This document shows positions 13,401-23,679 of a stretch of DNA of 64,000 bases, piece by piece. The first letter of the stretch is position 1. Each line of letters begins with the position of its first letter. Made by a program: the position numbers and the translations under genes. The notes beneath the pieces are model-generated. The model had not been told where the DNA came from, did not search any database, and saw only the letters and a list, made by a program, of their open reading frames with translations. The DNA is from Flaccisagitta enflata (Eukaryota; Chaetognatha; Sagittoidea; Aphragmophora): contig OZ231127.1 of NCBI GenBank assembly GCA_965153355.1, positions 84,878,001 to 84,942,000 on the forward strand, given 5' to 3'.

Positions 13401-15205
13401 CACAATTTGTTTAATGCCGACCTAGAGTTGATGCTCAATATAAGGGGCCTCTCAGGGAACTCTGGGAGGTTTCCTTTTTACGATTGTCTTTGCTCTCAGA
13501 CAAACCGAAATCTCCCAAAACAGGATAGACAGCCCTGCGTAGCACGATCTGTGGAAAGCTGTATCTTGAATTTTGAGAATTGGATGGCTGAAACTAATGG
13601 TGATAAAAAGAAAGCGGCCATGTATCACAATTGTATAAATCGGCCACTGTTGACAAAGGCATTTTCTGATCACCAATTTCAACTGCCGATAATGCACATA
13701 ACGGTCGGTTTAGCAAATCATGATCTCTCAAAATTTGAAGACGAGTTGTTGAAATTTGATCAAAATCTTTCAAGTCAGTTTGTACAGCCTGCCAACAAAG
13801 AAGGGATGTTTTGGAGTTTTCTTCGTTACAGGTGTTTCTCATCTTAAACTATTGGTTGACCAGATTTTGTATCCTCAATATAGCGGGGTGTAGACTGTAG
13901 AGTTACGTAGCACGCGACTAAAAATACCAATAGGAACAGAAACAAAAAAATGACTTTGGTGACTTTAAATGACTTAAAATGACTCAGAATGACTTTGAAT
14001 GACTTTGAATGGCTTAGAATGATCTAAAATAACTAGAAATAACTTAAAAAGACCTATGATGACAAGAAATGACTTAAGATGACTTAAAATGACATTGGTG
14101 TGGAAATGAATAAATGACTAAATGTGACTTAAAATGACTTAAAATGATTGATGATGACTGGGAATGACTTGCAATGACTTAAAATGACTTTAAATGACTT
14201 AAAATCTTCAAAAAAATAAAATGGGGATGGAGGGTCAGACAGACGAACCGACCAAGTGGGATATAGAGTCGCGTGCAAGCGACTAAAAAGTTGAAATGAA
14301 AATGTTTCAAGTCCGATCCAATATTTGAAATGAGAAACTACTTTAGAAACTATGAAATGCAATTGAATGACTTGTCAAAGAAGTATGAGTTGGCCAGCTC
14401 AGCAAAGGCAAAAAGAGAGATTAAGAAGGAAATGAATACCTTGAAAAAAGATGTGGACACCACCTTTGGGGCAGATAAGCCAACCGTAACCAAGAAAACA
14501 AGCTTGGCAATCAAACTTTTTGATATGGCACTAAAAAAATTTGGTATATCGAGAGAGAAATATTGGTCAAACAGTTTCAATGGAAACAATGTACACAAGC
14601 TTTTGAATAATACAGAAAAGGCATTTTCTGAGTTTGTCAATCTGTTCGACAGTTACTACAAATGTGACTGCATTACATTGAACCATTCAAGCGAGAACCC
14701 ATGTCCGTTGGCTAACTTTAAAAGAAGGTTCGACCATTATGTCATTCTACTGAAAAAGTTTCACCTTGCCTACAAATCAGTGAATCATAACCGAGTTGTC
14801 ACCTCAGATGATTGTGATTCGGCACAAGAGGCCATCGATGATTACTTAGACTGGATACATACAACCTTCAAGTGGCCATCTACAGCAAATAAGGCTCACA
14901 TCCTGCAGGAGCGAGCTGTCCCTATGATGAGAAAACTGGGGGTGGGTTTGACTCTACATAGCGAGCAGGGAATGGAAGCGGCTAATCAAGCTCGCAAGAA
15001 AACCGCCCTTCGCACTCGGCACATGAATGAGCTGCAAGGTTTGAAAACCGATGCCAAGCGTCTGATGCAGGATAAGTGTACAGGTGGTAAAAAGAAACAA
15101 GCAGTCAAAAGGAAGGTAACTAAGCGGTCAGATTCACCAGTCGAGGAAAGTTGTTGCAAGGATGATGGCCCTTCTGCGAAAACCAGTCGGTCTACTATTG
15201 CTTGA
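7414..15205 (+). CDS. Four-exon gene, ~1000-residue possible transposase-derived protein (exons 7402/7414-8611, 10921-11370, 13348-13831, 14335-15205)
   Basis: The donors are CAAG|GTAAAA, ATCG|GTATTT and ACAG|GTGTTT. The acceptors are GCCTAAAG, TTGTTCTAG and GAAATGAG. Phases 1, 1 and 2 match at each junction, and from ATG 7414 the coding length is 3003 nt with the stop at 15203-15205. Residues 1-400 are Ser/Thr/Asp-rich and probably disordered. Later segments carry WSGDKSD (Asp near 501), NADLEL (Asp near 574) with GLSGNSGRFPFYDC, PIMHITVGL, a charged helical stretch, and LHSEQGMEA (Glu near 921). That spacing resembles a D-D-E RNase-H-fold transposase, and I associate such motifs with uncharacterised multicopy invertebrate proteins. 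The catalytic assignment is inference. The tail is basic (KRKVTKR). The acceptor at 7401 hints at further 5' exons. All introns contain repeat insertions. It may be a domesticated or still mobile gene. Confidence 0.68.
8675..9252. mobile_element. TA-flanked palindromic element, pogo-like, in intron 1
   Basis: Termini CAATAGATCTCGTCTAGAC and GTCTAGACGAGATCTACTG are inverted, with TA at 8673-8674 and 9253-9254. The arms pair over almost the whole length. The core (CTACAACTTTCCCA, then GTATGTTCTGTAAGAAT) is shared with 30398-30998. No coding frame is present. Confidence 0.75.
9253..10017. other. Intronic sequence without a recognised gene
   Basis: AT-rich sequence inside intron 1 of the large gene. 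Near 9930-9975 there is a partial R1-like start (GTATACACGGACCCCC, then GGGTGGGAAGAGG). Nothing else is supportable. Confidence 0.5.
10018..10200 (-). repeat. R1 hairpin repeat in intron 1
   Basis: It starts AACAAAGCTGGATATGCGCC, has CAGTCGCGTGCCGGTGGGC and GGGAACCGACC, and ends AGTTGCG-TAGCA-CGAAACTAAAAA (10177-10195). The stem has one mismatch. Confidence 0.7.
11490..11655 (-). repeat. R3 repeat, truncated copy in intron 2
   Basis: TTACAATATTGTTACGGACG, then GGTGGGCAGGGGGGTCCAAC, then GACCGACGGACAAACAAAGC match the longer copy at 11780-11956. The terminal hairpin is missing. Confidence 0.65.
11780..11956 (-). repeat. R3 hairpin repeat in intron 2
   Basis: It begins GTTACAATATTGTTGTGGA and ends TTATAGAGTTGCG-TGTC-CGCAACTAAA. 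The terminal stem AGTTGCG / CGCAACT (11935-11952) is perfect and differs from the R1 and R2 stems. A reverse copy lies at 19621-19766. Confidence 0.7.
12368..13194 (+). repeat. ~0.83-kb dispersed repeat in intron 2 (inverted copy at 58540-59382)
   Basis: Starting at CCAGTAATGGCGGCTG and ending near TTTTTTCCCGAT, this stretch matches the reverse complement of 58540-59382. Both hold about three degenerate subunits with ATGCTTTCTTGTATTTGC, GAGCAGCTATGCT and AATGAGCTAAATGAGCT. No intact frame is present. The CAGTAATGG end may be a transposon terminus, but I could not find a matching inverted end. Confidence 0.75.
13870..14290 (-). repeat. R1 repeats with a GACTTAAAAT array, filling intron 3
   Basis: There are two R1 ends: AGTTACGTAGCACGCGACTAAAAA at 13901-13924, and AGTCGC...GCGACTAAAAA at 14267-14289. 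Between them is a degenerate 10-bp array (ATGACTTAAA), and GGTCAGACAGACGAACCG precedes the second hairpin. The insertion occupies almost the whole 503-bp intron. Confidence 0.65.
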
Positions 15206-15208
15206 CAA

Positions 15209-15222
15209 ACAACAACTACAGC

Positions 15223-15263
<41 letters not shown>

Positions 15264-15408
15264 CCACAACAACAACAACAACATCAAAAATTTCAACAAC
15301 AACAACAACAACAATCAAAATAACATTAACTATCAACACAGCAATAACAACAAAAACGACAACAACAACAAAAACGACAACAACAACAAAAACGACAACA
15401 ACAACAAT

Positions 15409-15488
<80 letters not shown>

Positions 15489-15490
15489 AG
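15209..15490. repeat. (AAC)n microsatellite in the 3' region of the large gene
   Basis: An AAC tract with minor interruptions begins a few bases after the stop at 15205. Open poly-Asn, poly-Val and poly-Leu frames are artefacts. Confidence 0.95.
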
Positions 15491-15496
15491 TCTGCG

Positions 15497-15502
15497 AATA
15501 AA
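15497..15502 (+). promoter_or_regulatory. Candidate polyadenylation signal AATAAA
   Basis: AATAAA lies 292 bp after the stop of the large gene. A GT-rich stretch follows (TTGTTAGTGATCATATTCC, then TTGTGAGTAG). Position fits a 3' end, but cleavage cannot be proven from sequence. Confidence 0.45.
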
Positions 15503-15726
15503 GGCCTCCCATTGTTAGTGATCATATTCCTTGTGAGTAGCCAAGAAGTTTGACAAATCCTTGAACAACGCCTGAAACAGAGTTTCATCGAAGGGTGCGC
15601 ATTAGTAAAGAAAACTGCTTCGAGAGATGAAACTATACAACCAGATTTTCAAATTAACAGATAACATTCTCACCATATTATCACCGCAGTATCTGTGCGC
15701 GATCCTCTGAATGGCTGAGTTAAAGA

Positions 15727-15776
15727 GAAACAATAACAACAACAACAACAACAACATTAACATGATTAGCAACAAT

Positions 15777-15870
<94 letters not shown>
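15727..15870. repeat. (AAC)n microsatellite
   Basis: A second AAC tract, preceded by ATGGCTGAGTTAAAGAGAAA. If translated it would give a poly-Asn run directly upstream of the coding-like segment at 15892. I treat it as a microsatellite. Confidence 0.9.
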
Positions 15871-15891
15871 TCAGTTTCCCCGAAACTCAGA

Positions 15892-17279
15892 ATGGCGGAA
15901 TTTCTGGAGGAAATCGAGCGAATTGAGAGGAAATGGAAAGGCGCCTCTGGCGTACGAAACTCGGCGACTTCCGGTGCCACACACTATGGCGGCAGCAGCG
16001 TCGGCAGCGGCTCTGGCAGCGACGTCGGCAGTGGCAGTGGCGTCGGCGGATTTTACTCCGGGGTCAGAATATCCAGATCACCAACAAAAGAAGAGGAAGA
16101 AGATAGAAAGATGGCGAATGATCGTCGGTCAGCGTCCTCAGTCATCGGAGAGCGAAGATGACGCATTTGACGAAAATGGCAAGAAAAAGAAAAACAACAA
16201 TGACGACAAAGATCACGACGACAACAAAGAGACTTCCCCAAAGAAGCATTACTACGGACTCAACATTGGGAAAGCAGGAGCGCAGAACGGTGAAGAGGGA
16301 GCGGGGAATATCAGTGGTGGTGGCAGCGGCGGCAGCGGAAGCGGAAGTATCAGCGGAAGCGGCAGCGCTTACGGCGGCGGTGCGTCTCTCTTCGTTTTGT
16401 ATGTTTTCTCACCGGCGCATCGATTCGGAAAAGCAAATCATTCGAAGAATAAGAACCGCGGCAGCAGCGGTGATAAAAATGACTCTGCCGCAGCCGCCGA
16501 CGTCGCCGCTGCCAATTTGGTTCCCGGAAATGGGGCAGCGCAGCAGCAGCAGCTGCAACCGGTGGCTTCGTAAATGCTGCGACGGTAACAAAACGCGAAT
16601 TTTTCGATCTAGGCGACAATGAAGTCAGGCAGAAGGACGACGTTGAGGATTCTTCTTTCATTTCTTCTCCTAGCGGCGGAAATCGTTATCCGGCGTCATC
16701 GAGATTTGCTTTGAAGCGCGCCATTTCCACGCCGGCGCCGAAAAAGATCGCCGCGCAGCCGACCATCGTCAAAGTCACCAAACCGACGAGAATGCGGCCT
16801 TCCGTTGGCGTTAACGAGATGACAAGTGGCGCCGCCGTTACTACGATTGGTGTAAAGAAGGCGCCGTCGGTGGATGCTGCTGACGCTACTGCTGCTGCTG
16901 CTTCGGAGAGGGCAGCGCCAACAGCTTCGTCGACGTTGAGATTTGATTGCTCCTTGAGTTATGTATGTGGGGATGATGATGGTAATGACCATGGATTCTG
17001 CAAAATGTCATCAATTAACTATACATCGTTGCAGCAGCAGCAGCAACAGCAAACCTCGTCCCAGCAGCTGCAGGAATCTCCGACAAGACGTTGGCTGGAG
17101 GAAGCGCGTCTTTACACGGACACTGAATTCAGAGGATCTTTGAAGACGAGATGGTCAACTTTACCGCAACTCAGAGGCAACCAAGTAGAAGGAAGCAACA
17201 TTCACAGCAACAATAGCAACGGCTGCAATTGCATTAAAGAAGAACATCGACAAAGTGCAAGAAGAGGGAAAATTTAAAG
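15892..17279 (+). pseudogene. 5' part of an unrecognised Ser/Ala/Gly-rich protein gene, frame-broken
   Basis: This GC- and CpG-rich stretch differs from its AT-rich surroundings and reads like coding sequence in three successive frames. MAEFLEEIERIERKWKG starts at 15892. A second frame (about 15930-16573) carries QKKRKKIERW, SESEDDAFDENGKKKK and Gly-Ser repeats. A third (about 16483-17277) carries TKREFFDLGDNE, SRFALKRAISTPAPKK, a poly-Gln run and TRRWLEEARLYTDTEFRGS. LKKNIDKVQEEGKFK, in yet another frame, runs to a donor AAAG|GTGAAT after 17279. Switching frames without obvious introns suggests decay, though unrecognised splicing is possible. The product is unknown: low complexity with basic patches, possibly an intracellular scaffold (inference). 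Confidence 0.42.
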
Positions 17280-17286
17280 GTGAATT

Positions 17287-17520
<234 letters not shown>

Positions 17521-17538
17521 AACACACATCATTTCTAG

Positions 17539-18005
17539 TGGTGTTCAAGAGCCCTCCAAGAACTACACTTGGCGACGTCATCTAGAAGCAATTATTCCGC
17601 ATCTTCCTCCTTCATGACTAGGGGTTCACTGCTAACGGAAATATCAACGACGCCGACTCTCAATTTGCCAATGGCGCCTCTTCCGGGCAATGACGTCGAT
17701 AGTCGAGCAGTTGTGGACGGCGGCGATGACATGGTTCTTTCCGTGGACGTGAACGAAACACTTCCACAACATCATCGTTCTGAATCTTTAACCATCATTC
17801 GATCTCCGACTTCCTCTTCATTAACCTCCAATGTCTCGTGAACGACGTTATCTTCATACTTGCCGGCACTTGCCGACTTTTCGTCCTCTTCCAATCCAAC
17901 CAATAATCAAGATGGTAAAGAGCTAATAAGAAGCTATCATGACAGCAACGACGTCGTGCGAACTCTGGTGGGCAAAAAGGAGATTAAGCGGCAAGAGAAC
18001 AACTA

Positions 18006-18100
<95 letters not shown>

Positions 18101-18127
18101 GTGACGGGAAACCTTTTGATGCAAAAG
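17539..18127 (+). pseudogene. Middle exon of the broken gene, containing poly-Asn
   Basis: The acceptor ATTTCTAG precedes 17539. The phase continued from the upstream donor reads FKSPPRTTLGDVI and then hits TAG at 17583. One base away the frame reads SRSNYSASSSFMTRG, PTLNLPMAPLPGNDVDSR and ETLPQHHRSESL up to TGA at 17839. The same frame resumes as SYLPALADFSSSSNP, KELIRSYHDSNDVVRTLVGK, passes TAA at 18004, runs through the AAC tract and gives SDGKPFDAK. A donor AAAAG|GTGAGA follows 18127 in phase 1. At least three disruptions argue against an intact gene. Confidence 0.42.
18005..18100. repeat. (AAC)n tract inside the candidate exon
   Basis: A pure AAC tract that would encode poly-Asn in the frame of its flanking coding-like segments. 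Confidence 0.95.
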
Positions 18128-18432
18128 GTGAGAACAAAAGTGTGCAGATGGAGACACAGATAGACTACATAGCAGCTGCGGTGTCTCTGATATGAATGCG
18201 CCTGAAAATGCTCCCAATATTGCTAATCACTGATTTTAAATGTTTTTTTTTCGAAAGCCATGACAGACATATGGGCTGACGTACCGACGGACCGACAGTT
18301 CCCTTATAGAGGTACGAGGACGCATCTTAAGCAGGAATTAACCTTCACTCCATTGCACATCAAATCAAACTGAGCAGGCTTTGCTAATTATTTTTCTAGT
18401 GTTTTATTTTCTTCCTTTTCCCATCTCAACAG

Positions 18433-18563
18433 TGGTGGAATCTTTTGCGACTTCATCGGATGAAGTTGCGTCATTCTTAATGGAGGAGATGATTGCATTT
18501 TTTTTTGGACGCGGTTGTCAATTTCATGAGACAAGAGATAAACGGCGAGGAATACCTCAATCG

Positions 18564-18655
<92 letters not shown>

Positions 18656-18706
18656 TGTGTGTGTGTGATGCGTCAACATGCTGATGGTAAACCAGCTGGT
18701 AGAAAG
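18433..18706 (+). pseudogene. Two candidate exons (18433-18563, 18652-18706) of the broken gene
   Basis: Acceptor CATCTCAACAG precedes 18433 in the phase left by the donor at 18128. The frame reads ESFATSSDEVASFLMEEM, reaches a T9 run at about 18499-18507, and continues one base out of frame as FLDAVVNFMRQEINGEEYLN. The donor is TCG|GTACGG after 18563. A 55-nt candidate exon (18652-18706) lies between a GA tract and a strong donor AAAG|GTAAGA; it ends RQHADGKPAGRK and has the right phase at both ends. The single extra T could be a mutation or a sequence error. Confidence 0.38.
18569..18651. repeat. (GA)n microsatellite
   Basis: A pure GA tract starting about four bases after the candidate donor at 18564. 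Confidence 0.95.
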
Positions 18707-18865
18707 GTAAGAAATGTGGAAGTAAGAAGAAGAAAAGAAAAAGAAAAAAAAGAAAAAGGAGGAGGAGAAAGAAAAGAAAAAAAGAAGAAAAGGAAAAAGA
18801 AAAGAAAAAGAAAGAGAAAAGAAAAAGAAGAGAAAAAGAAAAAGAAGAAAAGAGAAAGAAGAAGA

Positions 18866-19031
<166 letters not shown>

Positions 19032-19059
19032 CGATATTATCAATGTCTGTGTGACGTAT

Positions 19060-19330
19060 CTCCCGTTTTTAGGTGCGCCATAGCTCCTCTATAACTAGCT
19101 CTGTCTGTCGGTTGGTCGGTAATGCTCGAGTTGAAAATCTCGAAAAAAATCAAAAATCACTGGGAATGATTCAGAAATATGCCAGGATGATTCCAAGATG
19201 CGCCATAGCACCTCTTTGAGAGGCTCTATCCGTCCGTCGGTCACGCTTGAATGAAAAATTGCTGAAAATAATTGAAATCAATTGAAAACTCATTTTGTTC
19301 GTCATTGATGATGCTTGTCATTTCATTCAC
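19060..19330 (+). repeat. R2-like hairpin repeat fragments
   Basis: TTTTTAGGTGCGCCATAGCTCCTC (19066 onward) is followed by CTATAACTAGCTCTGTCTGT and GGTTGGTCGGTAATGC. A second start, GATGCGCCATAGCACCTC, lies at 19199. Stems of the AGGTGC / GCACCT type are imperfect. Confidence 0.55.
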
Positions 19331-19565
19331 AAAAATAATCAGCTACAGTTAGGTCTGATTGAGCTGAGGATAGGTTGGATAAGTCTGGTGATAGTTCGGA
19401 TAGGTGTAGGGATAGGTCTGATCGAGCTTAGGATAGGTCTGATAGAGCTTGGATTGGTCTGATAGAGCTCAGGATAGGCCTGACAGAGCTCGGGATAGGT
19501 CTGATAGAGCTAGGGATAGGTATGATAGAGCTAGGGATAGGTCTGATGGAGCTAGGGATAGGTCT
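19330..19565. repeat. Minisatellite of GATAGGTCTGATAGAGCT-like units
   Basis: About ten units of roughly 20-24 bp containing GGATAGGTCTGATAGAGCT with small changes. Confidence 0.8.
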
Positions 19566-19620
19566 AAGAATTAATAACGCCCGGCGCACCGTCTTGGTCC
19601 ACGTATACGGCCTTGTTTTC

Positions 19621-19766
19621 CTTTAAAAGGCTTTGTCCGTCCGTCAGTCAGTAATTGTAGAGTTGAACACTGGGAAACCAGGTGTGTAAAAAAACTATTT
19701 GTGTTTGTTTGAGTGTGGGGGGTGGAAACACGTTGGACGCCCTTGCCCACCCCTCCGCAACGATAT
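19621..19766 (+). repeat. R3 repeat copy, reverse orientation
   Basis: TTTAAAAGGCTTTGTCCGTC, then GAGTGTGGGGGGTGGAAAC, then CGCAACGATATTTTGA mirror the intron-2 copies near 11490 and 11780. Confidence 0.6.
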
Positions 19767-19917
19767 TTTGACCCCGCGTCACTTCTTCTTCCTTTCTTTT
19801 TGTCTAGTTGTGCTGCTTTCTTTCTCTCATCCACTTTTCCCCTCCTTTCGTTACCTCCCTCTCTTATCTTTTTCTTTATTTCGCTCATTTTTTAAGGGCA
19901 ATGTTGTTCCAACTTTT

Positions 19918-20012
19918 ATAGCACCTCTTTAACTTGCAGTGTCCATTGGTCGGGTAACGCGTTCGACGATCCACAAGTCGCACCTTATTGGCCTACTTGG
20001 CCTTGCTTTCTT
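19918..20012 (+). repeat. R2 repeat fragment
   Basis: TAGCACCTCTTTAACTTGC, GGTCGGGTAACGCGTTCGAC and ATTGGCCTACTTGGCCTTG are R2 landmarks in order. A similar fragment is at 20694-20787. Confidence 0.65.
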
Positions 20013-20140
20013 CTTAATCTTTAATTGCACTCCTTTTTCATTCTCCTTCTTTTTGTTGCTTTTTATCTTCTCCGCTTTCTTCTCATTCTAATTCCGTTAG
20101 ATTCCGCTTTTTTTTTCTTGATATACACGACCAATTCCAG

Positions 20141-20345
20141 GAGAAGGCCTTGGATCGTAAGTACAAGAATTACCGCATCCCTTGCAACGGCCCGTCACCG
20201 AAGTCATCGCCTTCGAAGAGCGCCGAGTCGACGTCCGTCTTCAAAGTCAACAACAGCCAAAGATCCGGAGAGAAATACGTGGAATTCGACGAGGACGAAA
20301 AGGCCAGCTACGCACCATTGACGCCAAAGAAACAAAACTCTGTCG
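20141..20345 (+). CDS. Internal exon of the unrecognised gene (205 nt, intact)
   Basis: The acceptor CCAATTCCAG precedes 20141 and the donor GTCG|GTGAGA follows 20345. The frame is open throughout and reads EKALDRKYKNYRIPCNG, SPSKSAESTSVFKVNN, EKYVEFDEDEKASYAPL and TPKKQNSVG. It is Ser/Lys-rich with an acidic patch, like a phosphorylatable disordered linker. It enters in phase 0, matching the candidate exon ending at 18706, and leaves in phase 1, matching the exon at 22413. No family is recognised. A GA tract starts right after the donor. Confidence 0.5.
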
Positions 20346-20347
20346 GT

Positions 20348-20376
20348 GAGAGAGAGAGAGAGAAAGAGAGAGAGAG

Positions 20377-20445
<69 letters not shown>
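20348..20445. repeat. (GA)n-rich microsatellite
   Basis: A GA/GAAAGA tract starting inside the first bases of the candidate intron. Confidence 0.9.
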
Positions 20446-20693
20446 AGAGACAGACAGAAGGACAGACATGGACAGACAGAAAGTCACATACACACAGGCA
20501 CCTAGATGGACCGGCTTGAAAAAAATGAAGGACAGGGACAAAGACAAAAATATAGAGATGTCATACAAAAGATGATTTGAGATGAGTCTACAAGTTCGGG
20601 TTGGCGGTGGGGGGAGTGGGCGGCCGGTGGTTGTTCTGTTGGTAAGCACCCTTATCGGTCTAGTAAACCACTTTTTTGTGCTTCAACGCTCAT

Positions 20694-20787
20694 CAATAAG
20701 AGGCTATTTCCGTTGGTTGGTAACCCATTCGTTTGACTTTCCACAAGGCGCACATATTGGCCTCCTTGGCCTTGTTATTACTCAACC
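20694..20787 (+). repeat. R2 repeat fragment
   Basis: AATAAGAGGCTATTTCCGTT, GGTTGGTAACCCATTCGTTT and ATTGGCCTCCTTGGCCTTG follow the R2 order without a clear hairpin. Confidence 0.6.
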
Positions 20788-21155
20788 CTTCCTCATTCTC
20801 ATACCGATTCACCCAACCGATTCTTCCCTGACAACAGTTTGTCTTGGCGTCAACTTCTTCATCTCATTCGGATTTGGCGGAGCCCAAATTTAACGCCTTA
20901 GCGTCATCGCCGCTCGAAATGGCGCCATGCAGTTGCTCGTCAACATCGTCCGTGATGCACGTTTACGACTGGTTTGAAGACAAGCCTCTCAGAGCCATCA
21001 CCACTTCCAGGAATCTGTGAAAGCGAAAGCGGCTGGCGTCATCTCTCAAATCACGTCGCCGAGTCTGAATCTGGAATGACCCTTTCCATCCAAACTTCTA
21101 GCTCAAGGTGGGAATCAGAGATCGCAGAAACGATGAGCGTTTGATTGTCGCTTTA

Positions 21156-21565
21156 CTACGCGAATCAAAAAAAAAGCCGCACCCTTTTGTAGCTGAGTGA
21201 AAGAGATACTAAAAATAAATTTGAACTTTTTTTGTTCAACTGATTTTGAAGATTTTTGAATTTTCTTTCATTTCAGACCAACCTCAGGTCTGTATCTCAA
21301 ACCGTTTAGGAGATAGAGCTTGCCAAAGTGAACCTCTCTTCTGCAAAAATGCCCATTTTTCATTAGGATTGCAAAACTGAAAATGGTAATGTTTTACTCT
21401 TTTTAATGCCATTTCTGAACAAATAAAGCTAGAAATACCAGATTGGAGCCAAATGAAAGATCTTTTCAAGATCTTCAAAATGGTCTAAGATTTTGTTTGA
21501 GTATTTTGAAATTTAGTATGATAAATTGTCATTTAAAAGTGCGGCTTTTTTTTTGATTCGCGTAG
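21156..21565. mobile_element. TA-flanked MITE, family CTACGCG, 410 bp
   Basis: The termini are exact inverted copies: CTACGCGAATC, a run of A's, GCCGCAC, and the reverse at the right end. TA flanks both sides (21154-21155 and 21566-21567). The interior is non-coding. A second copy, in opposite internal orientation and more diverged, is at 29377-29781. Tc1/mariner-type mobilisation is inferred from the TA sites. Confidence 0.8.
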
Positions 21566-21800
21566 TAGAACCCTCCACGCGTGATTCAATGTCATTACTC
21601 GTATGATAGATAACACCAGCTGTCAGCTGATGATGTGTCACAGCCATGTGACCGGACCGGTAGGCAGGCGATTACAAATACCATCCACACATCAATATGC
21701 ATTGAAAAGGCACATTTGTACACACTATTTTGCAGCCCGACATGACATGTTGATTAATTGTCAGGCCTAAGCAATTTTTTACACGACGGATAAACGGGCC

Positions 21801-21802
<2 letters not shown>

Positions 21803-21879
<77 letters not shown>

Positions 21880-21883
21880 CAAC

Positions 21884-21959
<76 letters not shown>

Positions 21960-21997
21960 TCACACACACACACACACACACACTCACACGCACACGC

Positions 21998-22047
<50 letters not shown>
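21803..22047. repeat. (CA)n microsatellite
   Basis: About 245 bp of CA with short interruptions (AACAACAAAA, ATTCA, CGCA). Confidence 0.95.
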
Positions 22048-22048
<1 letters not shown>

Positions 22049-22412
22049 GCACACTTTAGCTACTAGTTAATTCTCAATTTTCCTATTCATTCACACCCCA
22101 GCAACATGGATGTTTATTGTTCTTCCCGGCATGTTCTGTGACTGTTGTCGTTGTCATCATTCACATCATTCTTCATTGTTGATGCTGTTATTCCTGTCAG
22201 GTGGTGTTATTGTTGTGGTTGTAATCTATTTTGTCGTTATCGTTGTTGTTGACGTTGTTAGCCTAATCCTTTTGCTGTCATTGTTGACTTCGTTGTTGGT
22301 GTCTAAGTTGTTTTTGATGTTTTTGATGACATTGTTTTTTGTTGTTGTTATTATTTTTTACACTTTGCTGTCAGTAACAAATGCTTACTTCTGGTCATCA
22401 TCATTATCATAG

Positions 22413-22546
22413 GAATCCGCTCAAGAGTTGGCGCATTCTACGTTAATCTTCAGTCAAAGGAAGCGTCTTGCCGTTGGGAGGATAAGGAAGATGAGGAGGA
22501 AGAAGCCGAGAACGAAGCGAAAGATGAATTGTGTACAACATTATGA
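22413..22546 (+). CDS. Candidate terminal exon with possible PDZ-binding tail
   Basis: The acceptor ATCATTATCATAG precedes 22413. Two bases complete the codon left open at 20345, and the frame then reads IRSRVGAFYVNLQSKEASC, an acidic DKEDEEEEAENEAKDE stretch, and CTTL before TGA at 22544-22546. A Thr-x-Leu C-terminus fits the class I PDZ ligand pattern (family knowledge), but no partner is known. AATAAA at 22709 is a candidate polyadenylation signal. I do not recognise the protein. With 20141-20345 this is the best-preserved part of the gene. Confidence 0.45.
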
Positions 22547-22708
22547 TCTCATATTTTTTTTCTTATTTGATATTGTTGTTCTATTTTTTTTTGTTGCTCT
22601 TTTTTAGAAATGTTGCTGTTTTTTAGATCATCAGAATTCATAGCATTTCTACACAGAGTTTAAGCGTTTGAAATCATCAAATGAAATGAAAGATTACTCA
22701 ATTTTCTG

Positions 22709-22714
22709 AATAAA
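22709..22714 (+). promoter_or_regulatory. Candidate polyadenylation signal AATAAA
   Basis: It lies about 160 bp after the stop at 22546, with a second ACAATAAAC about 30 bases on. Position only. Confidence 0.35.
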
Positions 22715-22751
22715 TGTATTTTAACATTTCTACAGATTCTTACAATAAACG

Positions 22752-23066
22752 TTATAAAGACCAAAACAAACAGATAAGTTGGTCTGACGCACATCGAAAA
22801 TCAAATTGATCGCAATCTAATGAAGTGTGGCTCGTCCACAACTGGTATTTTAATCCCATTGTAATTGATTTCTTCGGAGGATTGAAAGCTTTGACAGTAA
22901 AATCAGCGATTTGGTCTAGATCTATGACCCCTACTATTTCTGGTCCATGAAAATCTGAATTATATTTGGTAGCGGGTAATGTTAAGGAATGCTCCAGATT
23001 GAACTTTTCGCGAAGAGCATGTAAAATGAAGAAAATGGGGTGTTTGTGCAGGCTGGTAGGGGCCAT
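22752..23066 (-). CDS. Hypothetical 104-residue open frame
   Basis: The frame starts at an ATG in the context AATCATGG. It encodes a non-repetitive, normally composed product with segments HPIFFILHALREKFN, HGPEIVGVIDLDQIADF and FNPPKKSITMGLKYQLW. It has no signal peptide, membrane segment or motif that I recognise. It stands out because other local frames are low-complexity. It may be a chance frame or an exon remnant of a mobile element. Confidence 0.25.
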   Translation of the reverse strand: MAPTSLHKHPIFFILHALREKFNLEHSLTLPATKYNSDFHGPEIVGVIDLDQIADFTVKAFNPPKKSITMGLKYQLWTSHTSLDCDQFDFRCASDQLICLFWSL

Positions 23067-23679
23067 GATTTAACTCAGCGGGAGCATCAATGTCAGTGGG
23101 CTAGAGCAATATTGCATAATGAAAAAAAAACATATTTTTGTCGAATTTCACATCAACCAAAAGTGTTGGCATCTAGCAGACCTTTCCACCGACCCATGGA
23201 CACACCGTAAGCGACTACCAGCAAATTCAATTTCTTTCAATATGATTATGTCAATTGTTTTCTGATTCTATTACTCAAAGCAAGCAATTCGGAATCCAAA
23301 TTGAAGGATTGAAACAAATGTTTTTTAAGTTTTCTTTCTCATTCACATACACTATTGCTCATTTGCTCTTTAGCTTACTCGATAACTCGCTAACTCAGTC
23401 AATATGCACAATCTCATTGCTCAATGCACAACCGTACCTCACACTAAAAGCATAACATCTTAATAGAAGTGTAAAACAGACGATTGATGATGAATCACTT
23501 CGAAGCTAGCGCAAAGCTTTAAAAATCGCTTTAAAAATTGGTTGAAGCGACCAGGAATGAGATTTTAATTCACGTCGAAATGGCGCCTGGTAGAAAAATA
23601 GCATAGGCTATTCTAATGTCGTTTATTCTTAAAAAAAATGAAGGGTGTCCTGCTCCCTGTGCTGTATTTTCGTCACTGC

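Noticed and set aside
22110-22412. 100-codon hydrophobic frame (possible membrane protein)
   Set aside because: It is driven by GTT/TTG-rich sequence in an intron-like region with a splice acceptor at its end. No motif.
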